The notes under the pieces were generated by a model. That model worked only from the letters and a program-made list of their open reading frames with translations. It was not told the origin of the DNA and did not search any database. Made by a program: the position numbers and the translations under genes. This document shows, piece after piece, positions 1 to 11,559 of a stretch of DNA of 64,000 nt (within the stretch, counting starts at the first letter, position 1; the number at the start of each line of letters is the position of its first letter). This DNA is from Stramonita haemastoma. Taxonomy: Eukaryota; Mollusca; Gastropoda; Neogastropoda; Muricidae. Location of the stretch: NCBI GenBank assembly GCA_030674155.1, contig CM060335.1:53024361-53088360 (forward strand). The letters run 5' to 3'.

Positions 1-186
1 CCTAGACCACCGATTCACTATGTATGTGTGTGTGCGTGTATAGTTGGTTGTGTGTATTTGTGTCTGTCTGTGTCTTTGTGTGTGTAACTGCTCAATTGTA
101 TAGTTGGCTGTTTCTTTCTGTCTGTCTGTGTCCATCTCTGTGTGTCTCAATCTCTGTGTGAATTTTTGTGTGTGTGCCCTCCACAG
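1..186 (+). other. Intron-like flank of first cassette
   Basis: GT- and TCTG-rich sequence ending in a pyrimidine-rich stretch and CCACAG, which forms a plausible splice acceptor for the block that follows. The same leader recurs before the blocks at 5165 and 6955. There is no coding potential. Confidence 0.45.
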
Positions 187-312
187 AAGACAACATCGTG
201 CAAGACTACAGCCTGCTGGACACCATAGAAAAGAAGACCCTGCAAGACTATCCCGTCCTAGGTACTTCAATGCCTGAGGATGTGGCACAAGCAAGTGGAA
301 GCACCCAATAAG
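187..312 (+). other. Exon-like block 1 (LQDY/LLDTIED repeat)
   Basis: A 126-nt block between an acceptor-like CCCTCCACAG and a strong donor-like AATAAG|GTATGT. One frame is open almost throughout. It reads EDNIVQDYSLLDTIEKK, later PVLGTSMPED and ASGSTQ, then a TAA four bases before the donor. The same block recurs at 5165, 6066 and 6955, and its PVLGTS part recurs at 8290. The other two frames stop earlier. I do not recognise the family. It may be a coding exon of a repetitive protein, an exon of a non-coding transcript, or part of a tandemly duplicated pseudogene. The in-frame TAA argues against an intact internal coding exon. Confidence 0.4.
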
Positions 313-846
313 GTATGTTCATAATGTCATCTGTTGTTGTTGGGAGTTTACAAGTTAATTTTTGAGAGTTTGAAGATCATGTGTACTTTTTCACACAGTA
401 ATTTAAGAATCAGTGAGACTTTAAAGTATCTTTTGAGTGAGCAGTTGAGCAAATAGTTTTGTTTTCTTTCTGTCCTAAAAACTTGGCTATAAATTCTGTG
501 TACTCTGGCTTTAGAAGAGTTGTTCTCCTTCCATGGAGAGTCACAGGTCATGCTAAGAGTTTGTTATTGATGAAAACAGTTGGAAAATATCTAAAACATA
601 AGATTTGAATATCATCATTGGTGCTTTGCTTGCTTCAGTACCATGCACAACTATTGGACCTTGCTATGGTTTTGAAATATTTAGAAAGTATGATTATGTC
701 TTGAGTTGGAACAAGGCTGCAAGTGTGTGCGTAGGGTACTTATAGCTATTTAATTCTTGGCCTGTATATGTTTGCATGATTGTTGCTATATTGAGTTGAT
801 TGTCTCTGTTTCTATCTGTCCCTTTCTGTGTGTGTGTCTTCCATAG
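313..846 (+). other. Intron-like spacer of duplicated cassette
   Basis: Moderately AT-rich unique-looking sequence starting with GTATGT and ending in CCATAG. It is closely matched by 5291-5650 and 6365-6830, including shared stretches such as CTCCTTCCATGGAGAG, so the whole exon-plus-spacer cassette was duplicated. No ORF of interest. Confidence 0.5.
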
Positions 847-1504
847 AAGACAACATCGTGCAAGCCTGCAGTCTGCTGGACGCCGTAGAAGACAGCATCC
901 TGCAATACTACACCGTGCTGGTAGTCAAAGGAAGAAGATACCCTGAAAGGTAGACACCCTTGTGGACAGTACAAGACGATACCAAGGAACAAGAAGATGA
1001 ACAAGAACAACAACAAGAAGAAAAAGAAGAACAACAGTGACAAGAACTAAACGATCAAGAAGAAGAAGAGCAACAACAAAAAGAGCAACAACACAACAAA
1101 ACAAAAACAAGAATAAGAAAAACGATCAAGAAGAAAACAGTCAAGAACAAGAAGAAGAACCACAAAAACCAACAACAACAACAACAAAAGGACAAAGAAC
1201 AACAACAAAAACAAGAACAAGAACGGCGACAAGAACAACAAAAACAGTAAGACAAAGAAACAGAACAAGAAGAACAACAAAAACAACAAGAAAGAAAAGA
1301 ACAACAAAACGAACAAAAACAGCAGCAAGAACAACAACAAGAAGAAATAGAAAAACAACAGGATACACAACAACAACAAGCACAACAACAACAGCAACAC
1401 GAAGAAGAACAAGAAGAAAAACGACAACAACCTCAAGAAGACAAAGAACAACAACAAGAAGAAGAACAACAAGAATAGAAACAACAAGAAGACGAACAAC
1501 AGTA

Positions 1505-1920
1505 TTCAAACCAATTCAATCCAATTATGGTGCTTATAGCCCCGCCGACCACATAGGCCATATCAGGGCTATCACCTCGTCACATTTTAAAACTCGTATT
1601 AAAAGTGTGCGACTATGTACAGTTTAAAACGAGGTATAAAACCAACTGAACTGTCCTTGCTTGTATCGACGCCCCGGCCGACCATAAGGGTCAACCCAGG
1701 ACGGCCCCCGCGTCGTGGGAAAACCCACATCATCACACTTTAAACGAGATAAAACCAAAACAGGTTCCTTAAAACAACCTTGTCCTTAGAGACCAACCAT
1801 ACCACTTTCGCTCATATCAGACGAAAAAAGCCGGATTCTCTCAGGAAGTTAAAAATGGTGTCCGGTGGAACATCCGGAAAGAGGACCTGTAGGGCGTCAA
1901 CACGAAACTGAAAAACGGCA
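1505..1920 (-). mobile_element. Unclassified insertion inside the CAA-rich block
   Basis: About 415 bp of ordinary-complexity, CpG-bearing sequence interrupting the CAA/GAA array. Read on the minus strand, it carries a 30-odd-codon open stretch (FRVDALQVLFPDVPPDTIF...) ending in TGA, after a pyrimidine-rich CAG. It finishes with a GTGGTCGGCGGGGC-type stretch near 1540. This looks like the 3' part of a dispersed repeat or retro-copy inserted in minus orientation. I cannot name the family and saw no clear target duplication. Confidence 0.35.
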
Positions 1921-2129
1921 AGATGAACGACGACAACAAAAAGAACAACAACAGTAACAACAACAACAACAAGAACAACGACAACACAAAGAAAAAGAAC
2001 AACAACAACAACATTCTGAAGAAGAACAAGAAGAACAAGAAAGACGACGATAATAACAACAACATGCTGAAGAAAAAGAAGAAGAACAACAATAACAAAA
2101 ACAACAAGGAAAACAAGAGGGCACATTCC

Positions 2130-3715
2130 AAAAAGAATATGAACAACAACAAGATGAAAACAAAAAAGAATATAAACAACAACAAGATCAAAACAACAAA
2201 GAATATGAACAACAACAAGATAAAAAAGAATATGAACAACAACAAGATAAAAACAACAAAGAATATGAACAACAACAAGATGAAAACAAAAAAGAATATG
2301 AACAACAACAAGATGAAAACAACAAAGAATATGAACAACAACAAGATGAAAACAAAACAGAATATGAACAACAACAAGATGAAAACAAAACAGAATATGA
2401 ACAACAACAAGATGAAAACAAAACAGAATATGAACAACAACAAGATGAAAACAAAACAGAATATGAACAACAACAAGATGAAAACAAAACAGAATATGAA
2501 CAACAACAAGATGAAAAAGAATATGAACAACAACAAGATGAAAACAAAACAGAATATGAACAACAACAAGATGAAAACAAAACAGAATATGAACAACAAC
2601 AAGATGAAAAAGAATATGAACAACAACAAGATGAAAACAAAAAAGAATACGAACAACAACAAGATGAAAACAAAAAAGAATATGAACAACAACAAGATGA
2701 AAAAGAATATGAACAACAACAAGATGAAAAAGAATATGAACAACAACAAATAAAAAAGAATATGAACAACAACAAGATGAAAACAAAAAAGAATATGAAC
2801 AACAACAAGATGAAAAAGAATATGAACAACAACAAGATGAAAAAGAATATGAACAACAACAAGATGAAAACAAAAAAGAATATGAACAACAACAAGATGA
2901 AAACAAAAAAGAATATGAACAACAACAAGATGACAACAAAAAAGAATATAAACAAAAACAAGATGAAAACAAACAAGAATATAAACAACAACAAGATGAA
3001 AACAAAACAGAATATGAACAACAACAAGATGAAAACAAAACAGAATATGAACAACAACAAGATGAAAAACAAAACAGAATATGAACAACAACAAGATGAA
3101 AAAGAATATGAACAACAACAAGATGAAAACAAAACAGAATATGAACAACAACAAGATGAAAACAAAACAGAATATGAACAACAACAAGATGAAAAAGAAT
3201 ATGAACAACAACAAGATGAAAACAAAACAGAATATGAACAACAACAAGATGAAAACAAAACAGAATATGAACAACAACAAGATGAAAAAGAATATGAACA
3301 ACAACAAGATGAAAACAAAAAAGAATACGAACAACAACAAGATGAAAACAAAAAAGAATATGAACAACAACAAGATGAAAACAAAAAAGAATATGAACAA
3401 CAACAAGATGAAAACAAAAAAGAATATGAACAACAACAAGATGAAAAAGAATATGAACAACAACAAGATGAAAACAAAACAGAATATGAACAACAACAAG
3501 ATGAAAACAAAACAGAATATGAACAACAACAAGATGAAAACAAAAAAGAATATGAACAACAACAAGATGAAAAAGAATATGAACAACAACAAGATGAAAA
3601 CAAAACAGAATATGAACAACAACAGATGAAACAAAAAAGAATATGAACAACAACAAGATGAAAAAGAGAATATGAACAACAACAAGATGAAAACAAAAAA
3701 GAAGAGGAATATTAA
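2130..3715 (+). repeat. 27/33-bp minisatellite encoding EYEQQQDE(N K T/K)
   Basis: About 50 tandem units of two lengths. A 33-bp unit reads EYEQQQDENKT or EYEQQQDENKK. A 27-bp unit reads EYEQQQDEK. Both are multiples of three, so switching between them keeps frame. Frame breaks occur near 2749 (deletion) and near 3067 (extra A), and the register decays after about 3620. The regular codon-sized unit change suggests the array expanded while it was under reading-frame constraint. Confidence 0.75.
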
Positions 3716-4460
3716 GGAGAACAACAACAAGATAAAAACAAAAAAGAAGAGGAATATTAAGGAGAACAACAACAGATAAAAACAAAAAAGAAGAGGAATA
3801 TTAAGGAGAACAACAACAAGAAAACAACAAGAACAAAAACTACAAGAACAATAAGAACCACAAGGAGAAGAACAACCAGAACAAAAAGAATAACAAGAAG
3901 AGGAACAACAAATAGAATGACAACAACAAAAGAAGAAGACGAAGAGCAACAACAACAAAACAACAAGAACAACACCGAGAATAGCAACAATTAAGAAGAG
4001 AACAACAATAGAACAAAAACAACAACAAGAAAAAAACAAACAACACAGAAAAAGAAAAACAAGAACAAAACAAGAAGAAAAAAAGAGCAAGAAGAAAAAG
4101 TACAACACAAAGAAAAGAAAAAAAAACAACAAGAAGGACAAGAGCAACAACAACTTAACGACAAAAACAACGACCACAAAAACAATCACAAGAACAAAAA
4201 AGCATTAAGACCAAGAAAAACAAGAAAAAAACAAGAAGGAAAAGAACAAACAAAAAGAACAACAACAACAAGATCACGAACAAGAACAACAGGAAACACA
4301 GCAAGAAAGAACAACCAGAACAAGAACGTCAAGAAAAGAACAAGAACAGCAACAAAACAACAAAAAAGAACAAAAAGAGCAACTACAAGAAGAAAGGGAA
4401 GAAGGGAAAAAAGCAGATGAAGACAACCTGTCAAAAACAGGAAGCAGACAAAAAGAGGAG
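3716..4460 (+). repeat. Degenerate CAA/GAA-rich tract
   Basis: Low-complexity continuation of the array. It has three ~62-bp repeats at 3685-3825 sharing AAAGAAGAGGAATATTAAGG, then irregular AACAACAAG/AAGAAG sequence. Long ORFs on the opposite strand are compositional artefacts. Confidence 0.6.
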
Positions 4461-4513
4461 GAGGAGGAGGAAAAAGAGGAGGAGGACAGATAGGACAAGA
4501 ACTAGATATGCTG

Positions 4514-5164
<651 letters not shown>

Positions 5165-5290
5165 AAGCAACATTGTGCAAGACTACAGCCTGTTGGACAC
5201 CATAGAAAAGAAGACCCTGGAAGACTGTTCCCGTCCTAGGTACTTCAATGCCTGAGGATGCGGCACGAGCAAGTGGAAGCAGCCAATAAG
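5165..5290 (+). other. Exon-like block 2 (copy of 187-312)
   Basis: Near-identical to the block at 187-312, with CCACAG before and AATAAG|GTATGT after. A 2-nt deletion near the start and a small insertion near 5227 shift the EDNIVQ/LLDTIE frame, so this copy is more damaged. The PVLGTSMPED and CAATAAG end is kept. It is part of the same duplicated cassette. Confidence 0.4.
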
Positions 5291-6065
5291 GTATGTTCAA
5301 TTGTCGTCTGTTGTTGTTGCTGGGGGGTTCACAAGTTAATTTCTGAAAGTTTGAAGATCATGTACTTTCTCACACATATGTTTAAGAATGATGAAGTCTC
5401 TTGTGAGTGAGCAGGTGAGTCAGTAGCTGTGTTTTCTTTCTGCCCTGAAAGCCTGGCTAACTATCTGCCTACTCTGGCTTCAGAACATTTTTCTCCTTCC
5501 ATGGAGAGGACAGGTCATGGTTAGAGTTTTCATGATGAAAACAGTTGGAAGATATCTAAAAGCATCAGATTTTCATATCTACGCTGGTGTTTTGCTGGCA
5601 TCTGTAACTGACACAATTATTGGACCTTGCTATGTATGTTATGGGGTTTTTTCAGAATAGTGCTGTTTAATATTTCGACAGTTTTACTGCTTTCAGATGA
5701 AACAAAAACACAAGTGTGAGTGTGTGTCTATTTGTCTGTGTGGTGTGTGTAGTATAGTTTAGGTATGTCTATTTAAATCTGTACCTGAACATATTTGTGT
5801 AACTGCTAAATTTTCTAGTTGGCTCTTTCTTTTTCTGTCCTTATCTCGCTGTGTCTGTGTATGTGTGTTTCAATCTGTGTATGTGTGTTTCAATCTGTGT
5901 ATGTGTGTTTCAATCTGTGTATGTGTGTTTCAATCTGTGTGTGTTTCAATCTGTGTATGTGTGTTTCAATCTGTGCATGTGTTTCATCTGTGATGTGTGT
6001 TCAATCTGTGTATTTGTGTTCATCTGTGAGTGTGTTCAATCTGTGTAGTGTTCATTTGTGTGTGG
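5291..6065 (+). other. Cassette spacer with 20-bp tandem repeat
   Basis: 5291-5650 is a duplicate of the spacer at 313-670. 5864-6030 holds about eight tandem copies of a 20-bp unit containing GTGTTTCAATCTGTGTAT, shortening toward its right end. No coding potential seen. Confidence 0.55.
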
Positions 6066-6364
6066 TGTCCACATACAAGTCTACAGCCTGTAAGAATACG
6101 GCCTGCTGGACACAATAGAAGACGAACGCCTTGAAGATGACTTCACCTGCTATAAACAATACAAGATGACACCCTGGAAGACTACACCTTTCAAGATGAC
6201 AAACTGCAAGACTACACCATGCAAGACTACACCCTGTAAGACTACACCCTGCAAGACTACACCCTGCTAGACACCATAGAAAAGAAGACCCTGGAAGACT
6301 GTTCCCGTCCTAGGTACTTCAATGCCTGAGGACATGGCACGAGCAAGTGGAAGCACCCAATAAG
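6066..6364 (+). other. Exon-like block 3 with 15-bp coding-type repeat
   Basis: A longer version of the cassette block. It contains several tandem 15-bp units (AAGACTACACCCTGC and variants, about 6170-6270), encoding (L/M)QDYT, then the LLDTIEKKTLEDC and PVLGTSMPED-type tail, and ends AATAAG|GTATGT. In-frame stops and shifts are present (for example CTGTAAGAC). The 15-bp expansion suggests how the LQDY motif multiplied. The acceptor on the left is weak, so the start is uncertain. Confidence 0.4.
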
Positions 6365-6954
6365 GTATGTTCATAATGTCATCTGTGGTTGTTGTTTTTG
6401 TTGGCCAATCCAGTTTAATATTCGGAGAGCTTTTAAGGACATGCATGATTTCCAACAATATATTAAAGAAACACTGAAAGTTAAAATCTCTTGTGATTGA
6501 GCAGTTTACGTCATTGGCCTTTCTTTTTTCCTAAAAAAACTTGGACTCTAACTATCTGCCTACTCTGGCTTAGAGGATTTGTCTCCTTCCAAGAAGAGTA
6601 CAGGTCATGTTAAGAGTTTGTCATTGATGAAAACAGTTGGCATGATATCTACAAGCATCAGATTTTCATTTCAACATTGGTGCTTTGCTTGCACGAAGTA
6701 CCTTGCACGACTATTGGACCTTGTTATGTTTGTTTAATGTTTCTCTTATCAAAGTAGTGCTGTTAATATTCAGAAAGTATGGTTACGTGTTGAGTTGGAA
6801 TAAGGATGCAAGTGTGTGCGTAGGGTAACTTATGGCTATTTAAGTATGTGCCTGTGTACGTTTGTGTAACTGTTGCTATGTTTAGCTGATTGTTTCTTTG
6901 TCTATCTGTGTCTATGTATGTGTGTCAGTCTCTGTGTGTTTGTGTCCTCCATAG
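6365..6954 (+). other. Intron-like spacer, third copy
   Basis: A diverged duplicate of 313-846 that includes the TCCTTCCA and CATGTTAAGAGTTTG stretches and ends CCTCCATAG. No ORF of interest. Confidence 0.5.
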
Positions 6955-7308
6955 AACAACATCGTGCAAGCCTACAGCCTGCTCGACGCCGTACAAGAGA
7001 GCATCCTGCAAGACTTATCTCTGCAAGACAGCAAAGAAAAAAGACAGCCTGCAAGACTACAGCCTGCTGGACACCATAGAAGACAATACCCTGCAAGATA
7101 GCATACAAGACCTCAGCCTGCAAGATGACATGCAGCCTGCAAGTCTACACCCTTCTGGACACAATACAAGACGAAACCCTGAAGAAGACACCTGACAAGA
7201 CTACAGCCTGCTGAACACCATAGAAAAGAAGACCCTGTAAGACTGTTCCCGTCCTAGGTACTTCAATGCCTGAGGACGTGGCACGAGCAAGTGGAAGCAC
7301 CCAATAAG
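6955..7308 (+). other. Exon-like block 4 (longest LQD/LLD block)
   Basis: It runs from after CCTCCATAG to CAATAAG|GTAATA. Partial frames read NNIVQAYSLLDAVQESILQDLSLQD, then after shifts SLLDTIEDNTLQDSIQDLSLQDD, then the PVLGTSMPED tail. It shows the LQD(Y)xLxD repeat most clearly, but at least two frameshifts and several stops prevent one continuous product. The family is unknown. Confidence 0.4.
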
Positions 7309-7461
7309 GTAATACCAGTGCTATCTGTTGTTGTTGGGTGTTTTTACATCTTAACATTAAGAATCCTCAGGAATATGCACTGGATCTCACACATCCTACT
7401 CAACAATCGCTGAAACTGTAAGAACACAGGCTGTAAGTAAGAAGTTTGCATATAAAAGAAA

Positions 7462-7747
7462 AAAGGTAATGGTGTCCCATAACCTATATTGGTCGTAGGG
7501 GAGCGAGGCATCAGAGACCTCAGCTTCCCTAGGGCCAGCATATTGAGGCGCCCATCTCCTCTCCCTCGCTGCTTTACCTTCCCTGACCTTAAAGAGGGTA
7601 GGTACCCATTTACAGCTGGGTGAACTCGGGGACTATACTGAAGCCAAGGCACGCAAACAGTCATCCATCCAATTGGTTACTACGCTCGATGCCGCTTAAC
7701 CTTAGCTTGGGAAAGCGAGTGCTCTGACCACTGAGCTATCCCGTCCC
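7462..7747 (-). mobile_element. SINE family 1, copy 1
   Basis: Read on the minus strand it starts GGGACGGGATAGCTCAGTGG, whose TAGCTCAGTGG matches an RNA polymerase III A box of tRNA type, and it ends ATGGGACACCATTACC. Similar copies lie at 38918-39187 and 41338-41617, with part of one at 41635-41819. The head resembles a tRNA but the body does not, so it is a tRNA-derived SINE, not a tRNA gene. Confidence 0.75.
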
Positions 7748-8013
7748 TATCCTCTTTGTTTATATAGCCCTTTTCTCAAGTACCTAGCGATATACTGATA
7801 TAGGCAGCTATACTCTGGTTTCAGAGGATTTTTTTCTTCTTTACGAAGAGAACCACTTAAGCTACACACCATGGCCATAAAACTTATCATCCTTTCTATT
7901 ATTAATTTTATTATCATCTCTGATACCATCACTTTTGTTATCATTACACAGCATAGGTTTGAATATGAGCCTTTACATAATTATTTGTACAACATGAAAT
8001 GCTTCTTTGTCTG

Positions 8014-8045
<32 letters not shown>

Positions 8046-8159
8046 TCACTTTCTCTCTCTCTCTTTCTCTGTCTGTCTGCCTGTATGTCTCTCTATCTCT
8101 GTCTCTCCCTCTCTCCCTCTCTTCTCTCTCTCTTTGTCTGCCTGTGTGTCTCTCGGGTC

Positions 8160-8218
<59 letters not shown>

Positions 8219-8262
8219 GCAGGTATTTGATTTTGAAATATATATCTCATTTATTTGTGTAG
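7748..8262 (+). other. Intron-like spacer with (CT)n and (CTGT)n
   Basis: 7748-8000 is ordinary AT-rich sequence. 8003-8160 is CT/CTGT-rich, 8161-8219 is (CTGT)n. It ends TTTATTTGTGTAG, a plausible acceptor for the following block. Confidence 0.5.
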
Positions 8263-9809
8263 GTCTACTCTGCCGCCGGGACTGTTCCCGTCCTAGGTAC
8301 TTCAGTGCCTGAGGAAGATTTTTAACAACAATTACGACAACATCAACAACAACAATAACAACAACAACAACTTCAACAACAATTACCCAAACAACGACAA
8401 CATCAACAACAACAACAGCAGCAGCAAAAAGAAGAACTTCAACAACAATTAAGCCAACAACGACATCAACAACAACAACAACAACAACAATAACAAAAGA
8501 AAGAACTTCATCAACAATTACACCAACAACCACACCATCAAAAAAACAACAAGAACTTACACAACAATTACGCTGACAACCACAACATCAACAACAACAA
8601 CAAGAACTTCAAGAACAATTACGCCAATAACGACAACATCAACAACAGCAACAACAACAACAGCAACAAAAAGAAGAACTTCAACAACAATTACGCCAAC
8701 AGCAACAACAACAACAAAAAAAGAAAAACTTCTAGAACATTTATGCCAATAACGACAACATTAACAACAACAACAGCAGCAACATCAAAAAGAAGAACTT
8801 CAACAACAATACAACACCGACACCATCAACAACAACAACAACAAGAACAGCAAGGAACTCAAATAGATGAGGAGGAGAAAAAGAAGAAAACCAACAAATC
8901 TTGGTCAAGTACAGAAAAAAAAATCAGCCTCAAAACAAAACAGGGCTGCAGCGCTGACAATGATGAAGAAAGCAAAGAAGACGACGTAGAGGAAAATGCA
9001 AGGCACGAGAGGAGAAAGACAGAACGACAAAAAAAATTGGGGGAAAAAATCACCAAAATGGAAAAAAAAAGAAAAAACATCTAAAGCAACCAAGATGAAG
9101 AAAAAAAAAGCACTCAACAACATTCAACAACAAAACAACAACAACAACGTAAGGAAATACGAAGGACGATAGGAGAAAGACAGAACGACAAAACATGAAG
9201 AAAAAAATCACCGATGAAAAAAGAACAAACATTTAAGATAACCCCGATGAAGAAGAAAAAAGCATTCAACAACAACTACAACAACAACATTCAAGAAGAA
9301 GAAGAAGAAGAAAAAAAATTGCAAAAAAAGAAGAATTGCAAAGAAGAAGAAGGAGAAGGAGGAGAGGAGAAGGAAGGAGAGGAGGAGGAAGAAGAAGAGA
9401 AGAAGAAGAAGAAGAAGAAGAAAGAAGAAGAAGAAGAAGAATGAAAAGAAGAAGAAGAAGAAGAAGGAGGAGGAGGAGGAGGAGGAGGAGGATAAGGAGG
9501 AGGAGAAGAAAAAGAAGCAGGAGGAGGAGGAGAAGAAGGAGGAGAGGAGGAGAAGAAGAAGGAGGAGAGGAGAAGAGGAGAGAAGAAGAAGAAGGAGGAG
9601 GAGAAGAAGAAGGAGGAGGAGAAGAAGGAGGAGAAGAGAGAAGAAGAAGAAGAAGAAGAAGAAGAAGAAGAAGAGAAGAAGAGAAGAAGAAGAAGAAAAA
9701 GAAAAAGAGAAGAAGAAGGAGGAGGAGGAGGAGGAGGAGGAGGAGGAGGAGAGAAAGCAAAGCAGATGAAGACAAGCTGTGAACAAGGGGGAGGAGGAAC
9801 ACAGTGCTG
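8263..9809 (+). other. Second long Q-rich/purine-rich exon-like block
   Basis: It starts after TTTGTGTAG, carries the TVPVLGTSVPEEDF version of the cassette tail, then a Gln-rich stretch (8310-8850). That stretch has repeated KEELQQQL and LRQ..QHQQQQ motifs that would form coiled coil. It passes through Lys/Glu-rich sequence and a pure GAA/GAG tract (9290-9760) and ends CAGTGCTG|GTGAGT. TAA codons replace CAA at several Gln positions and there are frame changes. Layout and ends match the block at 847-4513. Confidence 0.35.
9290..9765 (+). repeat. (GAA/GAG/GGA)n polypurine tract
   Basis: Nearly 480 nt of pure purine on the plus strand. Long ORFs in either direction (polyE, polyR, polyL/S) reflect composition only. 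Confidence 0.9.
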
Positions 9810-9902
9810 GTGAGTGAACCGTCTGCATTTGTATGTCTGTCAGTGTCCATGCATGCATGCACGCAGGTGTGTGTGTATGTGTGTGTGTGTATGTGTGTGT
9901 AC

Positions 9903-9934
<32 letters not shown>

Positions 9935-9952
9935 GTGTGTGTGCGCGCGCGC

Positions 9953-9983
<31 letters not shown>

Positions 9984-10065
9984 CGTGTGTGGTGTGTGTG
10001 TGCGTGCGTGTGTGTGTGTGTGTGTCTGTGTATCTGTTTATTTCTCTTTTTTATTATTATTTTTG
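9810..10065 (+). repeat. Donor-proximal (GT)n array
   Basis: GTGAGT followed by interrupted (GT)n with GC and GCGC islands to about 10026, then a T-rich end. No gene. Confidence 0.85.
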
Positions 10066-10273
10066 TATCGAGGATAATGGAATAAGCACTTAGGTTCCTT
10101 TTTACATCCAGTCCCCATGTGTATGCAGATTTTGTAAATCTTATCTGTTCTTACCGGCACACAATGGCATACTCTTACGAAAAGCGGAACAGAATTTAAC
10201 GTGTGTGCAAAATGTTCTGCGTGCGTTCGCACACGGGACCTCGGTTTATAGTCACATCCATCCGAAGGACTCT
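10066..10273 (-). mobile_element. SINE family 2 fragment
   Basis: Minus-strand 3' two thirds of the tRNA-derived SINE seen complete at 20462. The shared landmarks are GGATGTAAAAA, GTGTGCCGGT, and the AATCCTGTTCCGCTTTT-type region. Its 5' head is missing where the GT array begins. Confidence 0.7.
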
Positions 10274-10287
10274 GTGTGTGTGTGTGT

Positions 10288-10338
<51 letters not shown>

Positions 10339-10600
10339 TGTGTGTGTGTGTTGTTGTGTGTGTGTTGTTGTGTGTTGTTGTGTGTTGTTTCTTCTTCTTC
10401 TTCAGTTAACGTCCTTCCACTAAATAGTGATATCAGACAGGCAATGTGGTGTGTGTGTGTGTGTGTGCGTGTGTACGCGCACACGCGCGCGTGCGGTGGT
10501 GTCTGTGTCTGTGTGTGCGTGAGTGAATGCGTGCGTGAGTGTGAGTGTATGTGTGTGTGAGTGTGTGCGCGCGTGTGTGCGTGTGTGATTACGCTTTAAA
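10274..10600 (+). repeat. (GT)n arrays with TTGTTG and GCGC interruptions
   Basis: Two long GT arrays (about 10276-10390 and 10446-10588) separated by a short TTC/ordinary stretch. No coding evidence. Confidence 0.9.
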
Positions 10601-10909
10601 CAGTCTATATTACAAAGTATTAAAGAGAACCGAGGGGGAAAAAAAACAGCCTAGCTGCAAGTAGGCCTATGGTTTTGGACTATAAGGGAACAAAAACAGC
10701 AATAAAAAACCCACTAACCCTTCAAGCTAAAAAATGAAAGTAAACAAGAACTTAACTATTAACTAACAATAGGAACTATAACATGCAGACAAATTTTGGA
10801 TTTGGGTACATTTACACACACTGATGTATATAATGTGTCCAAAGTTGGGGTGAGGTGGGGGTGGGGGGGAGACTAGAGCTATTGAAGAGGTATACAGAAG
10901 AGGTCAAAG

Positions 10910-10979
<70 letters not shown>

Positions 10980-11143
10980 TTGCGCGCACGCATCTCTGTA
11001 TGTGTACAATGTGCCTCAGCACACGGGGCGGGGGAGGGGGGGGGGGGGCAACAGCAAAGTGAGAGGCTGTATGATCAGTGGCTTTTCTACTCGTGAAATT
11101 CCACTGTACGTCTAAGTCTTTAGTGATGACTATGACTCTCTGA
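10601..11143. other. Unassigned sequence with (GT)n
   Basis: Ordinary sequence 10601-10913, (GT)n at 10914-10978, a G-run at 11032-11048, then ordinary sequence. I see no gene or element I can name. Confidence 0.5.
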
Positions 11144-11366
11144 CTAGGAGGCTTGACTGTCACAGTCCTTACGTGCTGCAGCCCTGGGGGCTAGTTGGCC
11201 TTTGGAGAACATCTCCAACGCTGACTGTCCCATGCCTTCTTGGCCGCGAGAGTGTCGGGGGGGGGGGGGGGCTGCTGTGGGCAAGGCATCTCCACTATAA
11301 TCCAACTTCTGCCCAATTTCCAAAACAGCAGCTGCCTCCTCTGCTGTTTTGGAGGTCATTGTCGAA
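11144..11366 (-). other. Possible minus-strand coding fragment
   Basis: The minus frame reads MTSKTAEEAAAVLEIGQKLD, then a Pro-rich stretch spanning a C-run, then QSALEMFSKGQLAP, and stops at 11144. Composition is more protein-like than the surrounding low-complexity frames. It could be an exon, a retro-copy or a chance ORF. The 12-plus C-run at about 11257-11270 is a likely place for a frame error. No family recognised. Confidence 0.3.
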
Positions 11367-11559
11367 CGCGACAGACAAACAAAGAAGTATAATCTATGTG
11401 TATGTGCATATGTATGTACAAGTGTACGTGCATGGTGTGTGTTTCTACGTGTATGTCTATTGTGCCTATGGTCGTCTGCTTTATGTGCTAGGCCAATGAT
11501 GTGAGCACTACCCATGGACTTGCTAATGCCTCATTTTGTTTGACATGATTGTACAATAG
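11367..11559 (+). other. Intron-like segment related to 4733-4800
   Basis: Contains CTAGGCCAATGATG and CATGGACTTGCT, matching the spacer after the first long block, and ends GTACAATAG, a possible acceptor. This supports a third copy of the long-block module. Confidence 0.4.

Larger units (their letters stand above)
847..4513 (+). other. Very long Q/E/N/K-rich exon-like block
   Basis: It begins right after CCATAG with the EDNIVQ motif of the short blocks, then runs for about 3.6 kb as almost T-free CAA/GAA/AAC/AAG-rich DNA. It ends at ATATGCTG|GTGAGT, a near-perfect donor, and a (GT)n array follows. Reading frames encode Gln/Glu/Asn/Lys-rich low-complexity peptide, for example EQEDEQEQQQEEKEEQQ near 990. 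They are cut by stops (often TAA at a Gln position) and by frame changes. A second purine-rich block (8263-9809) has the same layout and a related 3' end (AAAGCAGATGAAGACAA near both ends). It may be a decayed or mis-sequenced exon for a low-complexity protein, or expanded simple repeat. No function can be assigned. Confidence 0.35.

Noticed and set aside
1812..4189. Very long minus-strand ORFs (up to 780 codons) rich in Leu/Phe/Ser/Cys
   Set aside because: They are the complement of the CAA/GAA minisatellite. They repeat with its period and have no other support.
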